DNA of 23,719 nt. Origin: Amoeboradix gromovi (lineage: Eukaryota; Sanchytriomycota; Sanchytriomycetes; Sanchytriales; Sanchytriaceae). The stretch is taken from assembly GCA_018985225.1 (NCBI GenBank), contig JADGIF010000067.1:1-23719 (forward strand), in the 5' to 3' direction. Made by a program: the position numbers and the translations under genes. Below are positions 15,864 through 23,719 of the stretch, piece after piece. The notes below the pieces were generated by a model. That model did no database searches, had not been told where the DNA came from, and saw only the letters and a list, made by a program, of their open reading frames with translations. Numbering within the stretch: position 1 is the first letter of the stretch; every line of letters begins with the position of its first letter.

Positions 15864-15907
15864 GGTCACTACAGTCACTTTAAAACAAATGTCTCAAAAA
15901 CAAAAAG

Positions 15908-16473
15908 CAGCTTGACTATTTTCTTGAGCAAATCATTTATCGCGAATTTGTATGCATTTTTGTACAATTTCAAGACTTTTCCAGATTTTTCTAGTGCCTT
16001 AAACACTCGATGCTCTTCCTTTTCGCAGACGGTAAATCAATTCTAAAGAAATAATTAACAGGTAGAGCATGTATTCGTCTCAGACTGATAAGCTGGTCCA
16101 AACACGAAGATTCGGTGCCATGTACAATATGTGTCACTCTAAAGAAAACCAATTTGGAGAGCTACTCATGTACATAGTGTCGTTTGGAAGTGGACATGGA
16201 CCACATGGCACCAAGGAACAAATTCGATGCCATGTACGAGGTATGGTACTTTAAAGAAAACCAACTTAGAAACCTGAACCTGTACAAAGTGTCATTTGAA
16301 GATAGATAGAGATGATATGGCAGCAAGGAACATATACATCAAGTATCTGCATCCTTATTCAATCCCGCCTCAGGGTAGTGAAAGCGTGAGCAATCACTGT
16401 AACGGAGAATTTAGCACTGCTAGTTTCTCTGTGGAATTCTCGATTTTCTCAGAAATCAGGACTTTTAACGAGG
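15908..16473 (+). mobile_element. Relic C: degenerate TnpB/Fanzor-like element
   Basis: It is colinear with relic A from about 4412 to 4973, starting abruptly at GCAGCTTGACTATTTTCTTG, so the left part is truncated. It carries the same internal deletion and the same tandem zinc-finger duplication (16110-16221 and 16222-16332). Unit 1 has the same TAG and DMD as in A. Unit 2 reads TCTKCHLKIDRDDMAARNI, with an upstream TGA before the second CxxC and Asp for His. The tail [16 protein letters not shown] and terminus AATCAGGACTTTTAACGAG are kept. Hairpin 1 is intact; hairpin 2 is altered but can still pair (GAGAA/TTCTC, TAGCA/TGCTA). It lies between the 5' end of SPT3 and the 3' end of the secreted-protein gene. 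Confidence 0.82.
16110..16332 (+). repeat. Tandem duplication of the zinc-finger/RuvC-III block in relic C
   Basis: The units are 16110-16221 and 16222-16332 and correspond one-to-one with those in relic A. The shared stop codon and shared DRD-to-DMD change in unit 1 show that the duplication and its first mutations arose before A and C separated. Confidence 0.83.
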
Positions 16474-16868
16474 AGCAAAGTGGCAATGCACTTTGAGCAA
16501 TCTGCATTCTCTCTCTGGACGCAAAAACAAGCAAACCGAATACTCTCTAGCAAAAGCAAAATAATTTCATGTTGCGATACTGCAACATCCTTTTCTATAT
16601 CACCATATTTTATATTTTTTACCAGTACCTTTCGTGCCAAGTAAAGGGAAAAACAATATAAAAGGTGATTTCGGATGACACAATCGGATTTACTACTAGC
16701 TCAAATCTCGTTTGTACCTTCAGAGGATTTCAACGCTGGAACTATCTGCTGGTGGAAGGGTTTTTTGAGCTAAAAGGAATCTAGTAATTTGACATCTTTT
16801 TGCCATCTGCTTTGCGCTTAGACTGACTTTCACAGAGTAAATCAAAAAAGCGTTTTAAAACAATAAAA
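16474..16868. other. Spacer of about 395 bp without a clear gene
   Basis: A 63-codon open frame on the minus strand (16449-16640) starts at TTG and runs into the relic, so I do not call it. I see no further relic similarity and no RNA-gene signature. The right end is the 3' flank of the secreted-protein gene. Confidence 0.4.
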
Positions 16869-18671
16869 TCAAATAATATTTACTAGCAATAATGCTACAG
16901 TCATTCCAATTCTATTCGCCATTCCCACTGAGTATTTGCTCTCTTTATTTGTAACTGTATTCTTGTTGTCGTCATTTCTGTTTTCTACCGCCGTCTGTAA
17001 TTTAAACAAGTCGCTCAATCCTTGCACTGCGAACTGACCGTCTCCAATTACATCTACAACTTGCTGAACTCCTATATTATTAAATTAAGTACCAGGTATT
17101 GCTGTCCATATGTTATTACTATTCATGTAAATTTGAATATAGCCAACAGCCACAAACACATAATCATCTCTGCTTGGCAAATCAGCAGGTACATTGAATG
17201 TATAGCTAGTAGGCAACCCATCCAGAGTTTTATTTGACTCGCTTGACAGTGTGCCCAGCTCTGCTAGTCCATTTGGATTGACTCTAAAATGTACAACTCG
17301 CTGAGATTGATAGTAATCCAAATCGTTTCCATTTCTCAAGTCGATTGCTAGTTCTACCAGCCTGTATTCAATTAAACCAGTACCAAATGGCTTGTTGTTG
17401 CTAATGTTAGATACTTCCCAAGTCAATGTAGTGGGCTGTCCTTTTATGATGCTAGCGCGCACTTTCCTGGAAGATTGTTGTTGCAAGTACCCGGTAAATG
17501 ATATAGTAGGTTGGGTGTCTAAAGCTGGTAGCTGAAATTCAGCTGAGGAATATAAACCCAAGCTAGTACTCATGATGAACTTATAATTATTTGCTCCATC
17601 TACGCTACTACGCATGTGAGGAGGTATAGTAACTAAAGTAGAATTAACACCAGACATTAATTGCTGAGCTAGAGTCGTACCTGTAAACAATCTATGCAAA
17701 GGATTTAAATGATACAAATCGACTCTATTGACAGTGAAATCATTTGATGTGAAAGACGACCAGGATACATTATAATGCAATAATCCATTAACATCTGTGA
17801 TCAGCTTGAAATTGACTACATCGCGAGGATTCCACTGCCGCATAAAACTAGCAGTATTTATCTTCCAACGGGATGTGGAGTCTGCGGGTGTGCGGGGAAC
17901 TATAACTAAGAAGCCATTACTAATAGATCCACTGTCGAAGTACGGCAACCTAAACAAACCATTAAGGTTAGCAGGAATTGCGGAACCGATATAACGTGTT
18001 TTAGCTGCAGGATATTTAGAAACAGAGCTGATGCAGCTCTGGTAGATGTTGTTTCCATTGGTCTCCACATAGAATATATCTAAATACTCCGTCGAGCAAT
18101 TGAATTGACAAATAGAAGAAGTGCAGCCCAAATTAACAATAAAATCAAATGGTTCATTAAACTGAGGATGCTGACAATTATCGTTTGTTTTAGAGATGTA
18201 AAACACATTAGAGTATTCCTTTATCTGAGCATTAGGCTCTAGACCAGGCTGATCAGCATCAGCAGAGTACAATATTTGATAGTAACCTTGATTGACAATT
18301 CCGCCATCTATAAACCAATCGTGTTTGTCGCTATTACTATTAATTACAATTGTGCTAATTAGCCTTTGATCAGGATAGACGCTATACAAATGAAGACTCA
18401 TTAAAGGTCTTAGTTTATTCAACTGGATGGTATATGTAGCACCAATATTCCAGGTAACATATGCAGCAGGTGTAGTAAATATTGAAACAGTAGGTGCGGT
18501 AGCTCCTAGTTCTACAGGAACACGAGGGCCAAGCTGAATACTAGGTAATTGCTCTAGTTCTTCCGGCGCAACTAGTTTAGGAATGGGAGCTCTTCTTTCT
18601 CTTAATACATTATCTTCCTCTGCATAATAAATGATGCCAATTAAAACTATAATTGCTGATAATAAATACAT
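16869..18671 (-). CDS. Secreted, probably GPI-anchored protein with Kre9/KNH-like domain; two exons
   Basis: Exon 1 is 18671-17093 and exon 2 is 17071-16869, joined across a 21-nt intron to give 593 residues. Residues 1-17 form a signal peptide (MYLLSAIIVLIGIIYYA). Residues about 61-160 match the Ser/Thr-rich GPI-anchored Kre9/KNH pattern (TPAAYVTWNIGATYTI, MSLHLYSV, then a GYYQILYSAD step). Later parts repeat beta-sandwich-like segments and have several N-glycosylation sites and Cys pairs (residues 160-225). Exon 2 supplies about 67 residues ending in a polar stretch and a hydrophobic tail (NRIGMTVALLLVNII) typical of a GPI signal. In fungi such proteins reside in the plasma membrane or cell wall; specific function unknown. 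Confidence 0.72.
17072..17092 (-). other. Apparent 21-nt spliceosomal intron
   Basis: On the coding strand the segment begins GTACTTAAT and ends AATATAG. It is 21 nt long (a multiple of three) and contains an in-frame TAA that otherwise ends the ORF after AIPGT. Removing it joins ATA CCT G to GA GTT CAG and extends the frame by 67 codons with a GPI-type tail. The next AG, giving 29 nt, would break the frame. CTTAAT or TTTAAT could serve as branch site. Confidence 0.6.
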
Positions 18672-18761
18672 ACTGTTTTGACCTTCTTTACTTCAAGGAG
18701 GAATAGCGACGTTTAAAAATTTCTTCCCTAACTCAAAGGACATGATTATAACAAATGAAGT

Positions 18762-21179
18762 TTATTTCTTATTCAAATTCTTGGCCAAGTCTAGCAAACT
18801 TTTTCCTCGCTGTTCTAAATCATCAAACTTCTTGTCCAACACTTGCAGTTGCTCCCCCCGATCTTGTAATGCATTTTTAGCCAGTGCGAATGGATTAGCA
18901 GTTTTCGTATTGCCACCGTCTTGTTCCTTTTTACTATTCTGATTAAATATGATTTCCAAATCTAATAAACAATCGTAGTAAAATCCATCGTCTTGTTCGT
19001 AATCTGTTTCTTCCCAATTACTCTCCTCTTTTGCAAAGAACATTCCGAGTAGCTGTGTTAACTTACCATCAGTAGGTGCTTTTCTCTTCACTGGGATACT
19101 ATTTACCTTCAGTTCTATAAGACTATTAGCACCCAGTATGTTGATATTTCTCAAGTTCCCATGGTTTATTATGACCCATAGATGGTCATTGTTTGTAATA
19201 AAAGAAAAGTCCCAGGGCACCTTAATTAACTTAGCTTGTGTAGGATTCATCAGATTTGTTAATTTGATCCCATTGTTGACTTTATTAATTCCAAGTATCA
19301 TCGAATCCAAAGCCATCAATCCGTCATATTTGGATTTGATGGTGGTAACCTGCTTTTCCTGTATGCATAAAAGCTCATTTAATTGCACAAACAGTGTAGC
19401 CTCGTGATATACCAAACTAGGTTGAGCTGAAATACGGTAATTAAAGGACTGAATTATTTCATTCTCTTCCAAGGCAATATCGAATTTTATTAGATCCATG
19501 GATGAATCGTTTATCCCCAAATAATAGTCGTTGTACAAATACATCAGAGATTGATATTTGAAGGGTTTGCTCAGTATGTTAATATGTATGTTATTTCTCA
19601 AAACCTCACCAAAATTAAACACCCCGTCATCTGAAGACGGTATGTTGCATGTTATGCAATGCAGTATCTTGTTACTTATACATATTATACCGTTATGTAC
19701 ACCCAGATATTCTACATTTAACAATGGAATTTCTTGAAGCACTTGCCATTCTTCTTGCAGTGTGTATATGGTAATTGTATCACGAAAAACGTAGAGCAAC
19801 TCATTACTTAATGTGAACGACCTACAGCTAACCTCTAATGGATGAACGGATTTCAGTAATAAACCAGGGTTCGTAGAATACTGATAAAAGCTGATAGAAT
19901 CCTCGTTGTGGATGCAAACCACCTCAAACTGATCATAAACATTTGTGACATTAACAGAGTAGTTAATATTGAATGGTAAAATAGTATGTTGATGCATCAA
20001 TCTAGCAATAAAAGACATACTGGTATTCATTACAGAAACTGACCCACGCGGAAACTCGTTAGCAACGCTTGCTATCGGCATATTGCTGTGTACTTCTGCC
20101 AAGTTAAAATCATACAAGATGGAATCCCCCTGGTTGAAAAATGGATTGTTTGCTATAAACAATGAAAATATGGTATCAACGGAATACAATGGAACTAAGG
20201 TTTGCTTGTACTGGTAGACAGTGACATTAACATCAGTTGTAATTATTAAGTATTCCGAGCTACTTATCACCCATTCGACTTTAGTTATGTTTTGAATATG
20301 GTGCTCATAAATAGATATGTTGGACTCACGCTTAAATAAATAGAGCCCAAGTGAATTGCAAAGACAGATATGAGTACCATGTGGATGGAAAGTGCCAGTG
20401 GTTATGTTATGAACAGTATAATTAATAAGCTCTTTTTGCTGGCATATATCGTACAAACGAGCGGTGCTATTGAGACTTACTAATAACTGGTTCGGATTCC
20501 TGGGATTAGAAAGAAGAACCAAACATTCAGCAGATTCAAGTAATATGTTGAATTTTCCAATTTTTCCAGATTGAATGTTGAAAATAGTAGTTGCGCCATT
20601 TTGAATAAACATTGCAAATGCACTGGATAAAACTGAATTATCAAGTTTATATATAGGAAATACAAGAAAGCGATCTGCTTTTATATCAATATGATTTACT
20701 ATTGATGTAAATAAATCAATGATTATAAATTCGCAGTTTGTTAGTATGAGTAAGAGCCCGGAACCGTTTAAAAATTGTAACTGTTTAAAAGACTGGTCAT
20801 ATTCTAGTAAGCTTATACAGTGCTCTAATTTCTGTCCTAAAAACCTTACACAGTTCCATCCTATCACAGCTATTATTTCTAGAGCAGGGTCATAAGCAGA
20901 TATTCCGTTAAATTGCCCAGAAGATAAAATAACCTGCATGTTAAAATCTGAGGAATTGTCGGATGCCCTGTATTGCTTCTTCAATTGCTCAGCTTTAATA
21001 AAATTCTTAGCTTTTGATATCATAGGACGGTTTGGATGGTTTGAAATAAAATTTAAAAAAATTCTGTGATCCATTCTTAATGAAAGAACGTTTTTGATGA
21101 TAGCATGACTTTTATTGTGCAGATAGCCCTTACTGCGATTTACTAATTTAGTTAAAACATGATGTTCTGGTTTTCTCAT
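18762..21179 (-). CDS. Tomosyn/Sro7 (Lgl) family beta-propeller protein with C-terminal R-SNARE motif
   Basis: Tomosyn and Sro7/77 proteins bind t-SNAREs (and Rab/exocyst in yeast) and control exocytosis. The 805-residue protein (ATG 21179) has a long region (about 90-690) of degenerate WD40-like strands, then an acidic stretch. The C-terminus (about 757-805) is a coiled coil with NPFALAKNALQDRGEQLQ; the Arg after ALQD aligns with the R-SNARE zero-layer Arg of VAMP (LERDQKL). There is no transmembrane anchor after the SNARE motif, as in tomosyn. Yeast Sro7 lacks a clear R-SNARE, so the layout is tomosyn-like. A five-codon in-frame extension begins with TTG and was rejected. Relic B lies directly upstream. 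Confidence 0.82.
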   Translation of the reverse strand: MRKPEHHVLTKLVNRSKGYLHNKSHAIIKNVLSLRMDHRIFLNFISNHPNRPMISKAKNFIKAEQLKKQYRASDNSSDFNMQVILSSGQFNGISAYDPALEIIAVIGWNCVRFLGQKLEHCISLLEYDQSFKQLQFLNGSGLLLILTNCEFIIIDLFTSIVNHIDIKADRFLVFPIYKLDNSVLSSAFAMFIQNGATTIFNIQSGKIGKFNILLESAECLVLLSNPRNPNQLLVSLNSTARLYDICQQKELINYTVHNITTGTFHPHGTHICLCNSLGLYLFKRESNISIYEHHIQNITKVEWVISSSEYLIITTDVNVTVYQYKQTLVPLYSVDTIFSLFIANNPFFNQGDSILYDFNLAEVHSNMPIASVANEFPRGSVSVMNTSMSFIARLMHQHTILPFNINYSVNVTNVYDQFEVVCIHNEDSISFYQYSTNPGLLLKSVHPLEVSCRSFTLSNELLYVFRDTITIYTLQEEWQVLQEIPLLNVEYLGVHNGIICISNKILHCITCNIPSSDDGVFNFGEVLRNNIHINILSKPFKYQSLMYLYNDYYLGINDSSMDLIKFDIALEENEIIQSFNYRISAQPSLVYHEATLFVQLNELLCIQEKQVTTIKSKYDGLMALDSMILGINKVNNGIKLTNLMNPTQAKLIKVPWDFSFITNNDHLWVIINHGNLRNINILGANSLIELKVNSIPVKRKAPTDGKLTQLLGMFFAKEESNWEETDYEQDDGFYYDCLLDLEIIFNQNSKKEQDGGNTKTANPFALAKNALQDRGEQLQVLDKKFDDLEQRGKSLLDLAKNLNKK

Positions 21180-21259
21180 CTCTGATAGTGACAACGTATT
21201 CTAGAGAGATCGCCGAAACTATGAAAATTCATGCTTTGATATTCGGGAAATGGTCTAAG

Positions 21260-21508
21260 AATGAAGCAGTCCAAGAAAGACATTGCGGAATATAGTGATA
21301 GCATTTACTAGTCGAATCTTCAAAAGGTGTGCAACTCCAAAGAAAACCAGTTTGAATACATACACATGTACAAAATCATGGTTGGAAGCAGGCAGAGAGT
21401 GTAAACACAAAATTGAGTATTGCACATAGGGTAGCGGGGGTGAACTGCCATCGTAGTGGACCTACTGGCTTTGTCGGTATTTCTGAGGCAATCAGGACCT
21501 TTAATGAA
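21260..21508 (+). mobile_element. Relic B: most diverged TnpB/Fanzor-like fragment
   Basis: The match to relic D begins around GAAAGACATTGCGG and GCATTTACTAGTC, continues through AGGTGTGCAACTCCAAAGAAAACCAG (the RCGTLKKTN region, here RCATPKKTS) and ACATACACATGTACAAAA (TYTCTK). It picks up again at AGGGTAG and ends with GCAATCAGGACCTTTAATG, the family terminus. The DRD..AARN motif is lost or unreadable. The hairpin region has a different sequence but can still form a small stem (GTAG/CTAC). It lies between the tomosyn start, about 80 bp away, and the enolase stop. Confidence 0.65.
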
Positions 21509-21555
21509 AATACAAAGGTTTGGTACTACAATATAATGATTTTCAAATTATTTAT

Positions 21556-22863
21556 TTAAAAATGACGAAAATCCTTACCGGCGTAAACTCCTGCTGCACC
21601 TAGTTCCTCTTCGATTCGTAACAATTGATTGTACTTGGCAGTTCTTTCAGATCTTGCTGGAGCTCCAGTCTTGATTTGACCTGTACCTAATGCTACCACC
21701 AAATCAGCAATAAAAGTGTCCTCACTCTCACCGCTTCTGTGAGATACCATAACGCCCCAGTTATACTTTTTTGCTAATAAACAGGCATCAATAGATTCAG
21801 TAACAGTTCCGATTTGATTTACCTTCAACAACAAGCAACAAGCAGCATCTTTCTCAGCTGCGGTAACAATTCTTTTCGGGTTCGTAACAGTCAAGTCGTC
21901 AGCTACAATTTGAGCAGCTTCCTTTACACTTTTGTTCAACTTCGTGAATGACACAAAATCGTCTTGGTCAAATGGATCCTCAATGCTAATAACATTATAC
22001 TTGTGAACAAATGTCTTGTATAATTCAACCAGTTCGTCAGGTTTTAAGAACTTAGACTTATCAGAATTCGGATTTTTGAAGTCTAGATCATACATACCAT
22101 CCTTAAACATCTCAGACGCTGCTACATCCATTCCTAATCTAACCTTATCAGCATATCCCTTGGCTTCAATAGCTTTTTGAAGTAAGGCAAAGCAGTCGCC
22201 TGCAGATTCAACATTGGGAGCAAATCCACCTTCATCGCCAACAGAAGTAGCAGGTAAGCCGTACTCCTTTTTAATTAGGCCTTTTAAAGTGTGATAAACC
22301 TCGGTACCGATCTTCATTGCCTCAGTAAAAGAAGTTGCACCAACTGGTAGAATCATGAACTCCTGCATAGCTAACTTATTTCCGGCATGACTTCCACCAT
22401 TAATCACATTGAAAGATGGTACTGGTAATCTAAAAGTAGTTGGAATCTTACCGTAGGCCAGCTCTGCCAAGTACTTAAACAATGGTAGTCCCTTAGCTGC
22501 TGCTCCAGCCCTAGACACAGCCATAGAAACGGCCAAGATAGCGTTAGCACCTAATTTGGTTTTGTTCTCTGTACCGTCCAATTTAATCATTAATGCGTCA
22601 ATTTCCTTTTGCTTAGTGGCATCTTTACCGATTAACTCTTTTGCAATAATGTCTTTAACATTTTTTACTGCTTTTTGAACACCTTTGCCAACATAAGAAT
22701 CACCTCCATCTCGTAGCTCACAAGCTTCATAAATTCCTGTTGATGCACCTGAAGGTACAATACTTCTAAAAGTTCCCTTTTCGGTGGTTACTTCAGCCTC
22801 TACAGTTGGATTTCCTCTTGAGTCAAATATTTGTCGTGCGTGTACTGCTTGTATCGTGGACAT
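21556..22863 (-). CDS. ENO1: Enolase (phosphopyruvate hydratase)
   Basis: Enolase converts 2-phosphoglycerate to phosphoenolpyruvate in glycolysis. The 435-residue protein begins [20 protein letters not shown] at ATG 22863. Catalytic and Mg2+ sites are all recognisable: [29 protein letters not shown] (catalytic Glu), [51 protein letters not shown] (catalytic Lys), [15 protein letters not shown] and [13 protein letters not shown]. It looks fully functional. The frame is open 12 codons upstream without ATG, and those codons derive from relic D (EIRTFNE), so I reject that extension. The spacer between the relic end and the ATG is only about 12 bp. Confidence 0.98.
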   Translation of the reverse strand: MSTIQAVHARQIFDSRGNPTVEAEVTTEKGTFRSIVPSGASTGIYEACELRDGGDSYVGKGVQKAVKNVKDIIAKELIGKDATKQKEIDALMIKLDGTENKTKLGANAILAVSMAVSRAGAAAKGLPLFKYLAELAYGKIPTTFRLPVPSFNVINGGSHAGNKLAMQEFMILPVGATSFTEAMKIGTEVYHTLKGLIKKEYGLPATSVGDEGGFAPNVESAGDCFALLQKAIEAKGYADKVRLGMDVAASEMFKDGMYDLDFKNPNSDKSKFLKPDELVELYKTFVHKYNVISIEDPFDQDDFVSFTKLNKSVKEAAQIVADDLTVTNPKRIVTAAEKDAACCLLLKVNQIGTVTESIDACLLAKKYNWGVMVSHRSGESEDTFIADLVVALGTGQIKTGAPARSERTAKYNQLLRIEEELGAAGVYAGKDFRHF

Positions 22864-22875
22864 TGTTTTCTCCTG

Positions 22876-23719
22876 CTCGTTAAAAGTCCTGATTTCCAAG
22901 AAAATCGAGAATTTCCACAGAGAAACTAATGCAAGTTTCTCCGTTACAGTGATTGCTCACGCTTTCACTACCCTGAGGCGGGATTGAATAAGGATGCAGA
23001 TACTTGATGTATATGTTCCTTGCTGCCATATGGTCTCTATCTATCTTCAAATGACACTTTGTACATGTGTAGGTTTCTAAATTGGTTTTCTTTAGAGTAC
23101 CACACCTTGTAGATGTCTGACTAGTAAATGATTCATTGCATTCGACCATCGTCTTTCCTCTTTGCTTACACTTGAACTTCAAGCGTTCCTTGAATGCGTA
23201 ATGGGACATCGTAGCCATGTTTCTTGCGACCTTACTCGACAAGCTACTTATGAGTTAACTAGTATTGAACGATGGCAACTATATAAGATCATACGTCTTG
23301 TATACTGTACCTGTTAGTTATTTATTTAGAATTGATTTACCATTTACGAAAAGGAAGAATATCTAGTATTTAAGCAATTAGAAAAATCTGGAAAAGTCTT
23401 AAAATGATACAAAATTGTACACAAATTCGCGATAAATGATTTATTCAAGAAAATAGCCAAGCTGCACATACACAATTTATAGTCTACATATGAGACATCA
23501 AATATAAAAACTGGACTAACATTCTGCAACAACTTTGAACATTATTTCAGCTTTATTAATTTTATGTATTTAAGAGGCGAGTGGACATTCAGCTAGTTGC
23601 GGAGTTGACGAGTATAAAAGGAAAATAAATATTCTGTACAGCTATTCTCTTACTCTTTCATCCAATCTTTATGTCAAATAAAATATCACTATTGCACTTC
23701 AAAGAAATAGATAAGAGCA
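22876..23719 (-). mobile_element. Relic D: longest TnpB/Fanzor-like copy; runs off the window
   Basis: On the minus strand 23242-22880 encodes about 120 residues of nuclease C-terminus: SSKVARNMATMSHYAFKERL (family helix before RuvC-III), CKQRGKTMVECNESFTSQTS, RCGTLKKTN, the second zinc pair TCTKC, IDRDHMAARNI and the tail [16 protein letters not shown]. The expected first Cys of the first zinc pair is Ser (TSTRCG). There is no tandem duplication and no A/C-type internal deletion. A frame change just before the terminus gives a premature stop. Upstream, 23340-23719 matches the left part of relic A and continues past the window edge. RuvC-I and RuvC-II are not seen here and the frame is closed upstream, so the nuclease is defective. 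Confidence 0.85.
22920..22969 (-). other. Paired hairpins in relic D terminus
   Basis: These are the counterparts of 4881-4930. Hairpin 2 has a perfect 8-bp stem (GAGAAACT with AGTTTCTC). Hairpin 1 pairs AGTGA with TCACT and has a GTGA loop on the element strand. Relative to A the G-T pair of hairpin 2 is a G-C pair here, so pairing is kept while sequence changes. They overlap the last codons of the nuclease frame. Confidence 0.42.

Noticed and set aside
16449-16640. 63-codon minus-strand open frame
   Set aside because: No ATG start, and its last codons are antisense to the relic terminus; likely chance.
16650-16700. GGATGACAC segment resembling part of U6 snRNA
   Set aside because: The ACAGAGA box and the remaining U6 sequence are absent nearby.
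17064-17092. Alternative 29-nt intron using the next AG
   Set aside because: It would shift the frame and lose the 67-codon GPI-type tail.
22864-22899. In-frame 12-codon N-terminal extension of enolase
   Set aside because: It starts with TTG, not ATG, and its codons are the end of relic D; enolase homology begins at [11 protein letters not shown].
1-23719. CRISPR arrays, tRNA genes and rRNA genes
   Set aside because: No regularly spaced direct repeats, no tRNA-like A/B boxes and no rRNA-like conserved segments were found by eye.

Overview
The window looks like nuclear DNA of an intron-poor, gene-dense, AT-rich eukaryote. Most genes are single uninterrupted ORFs with short spacers, on both strands. 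Several genes have fungal character: a Hom3-type monofunctional aspartate kinase, a Gef1-like CLC protein, SAGA subunit Spt3, and a secreted protein with a Kre9/KNH-like domain. Abundant TnpB/Fanzor-like debris would fit an early-diverging fungus such as a chytrid or Rozella-like lineage. The lineage is inferred; the sequence does not name the species. I saw no rRNA, tRNA or CRISPR array.

Left part (1-10.4 kb): UreG (partial, -), SF3A2/Prp11 (-), an unrecognised helical-solenoid protein (-), LSM4 (+), transposon relic A, a Sec22A/C-like longin plus membrane protein (+), an orphan hydrophilic protein (+), a CLC protein with degenerate pore motifs (-), LSM5 (-), a small membrane ORF (-), TRM8/METTL1 (+), then 340 bp without a clear gene. 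Middle (10.4-15.9 kb): CDC123-like (-), a 1.45-kb gene-free stretch, aspartate kinase (+), RPN8 (+), SPT3 (-). Right part (15.9-23.7 kb): relic C, a secreted and probably GPI-anchored protein (-) whose last exon follows an apparent 21-nt intron, a tomosyn/Sro7-type propeller with an R-SNARE tail (-), relic B, enolase (-), relic D running off the end.

The host genes are housekeeping: splicing and mRNA decay (SF3A2, LSM4, LSM5), tRNA m7G methylation (TRM8), eIF2 assembly (CDC123), proteasome (RPN8), transcription (SPT3), secretion (tomosyn, longin protein), glycolysis (enolase), amino-acid synthesis (HOM3) and urease maturation (UreG).

The most interesting content is a family of at least four degenerate copies of a TnpB/Fanzor-like RNA-guided nuclease element. 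They keep the C-terminal zinc finger and the RuvC-III 'DRD..AARNI' motif. They share a terminal block of about 100 bp with two hairpins that could be the remnant of a guide (omega) RNA scaffold. Two copies share one internal deletion, one tandem duplication of the zinc-finger block and the same stop codon, so an already defective derivative seems to have been mobilised. Every copy lies just upstream of a host start codon; one ends about 12 bp before the enolase ATG.
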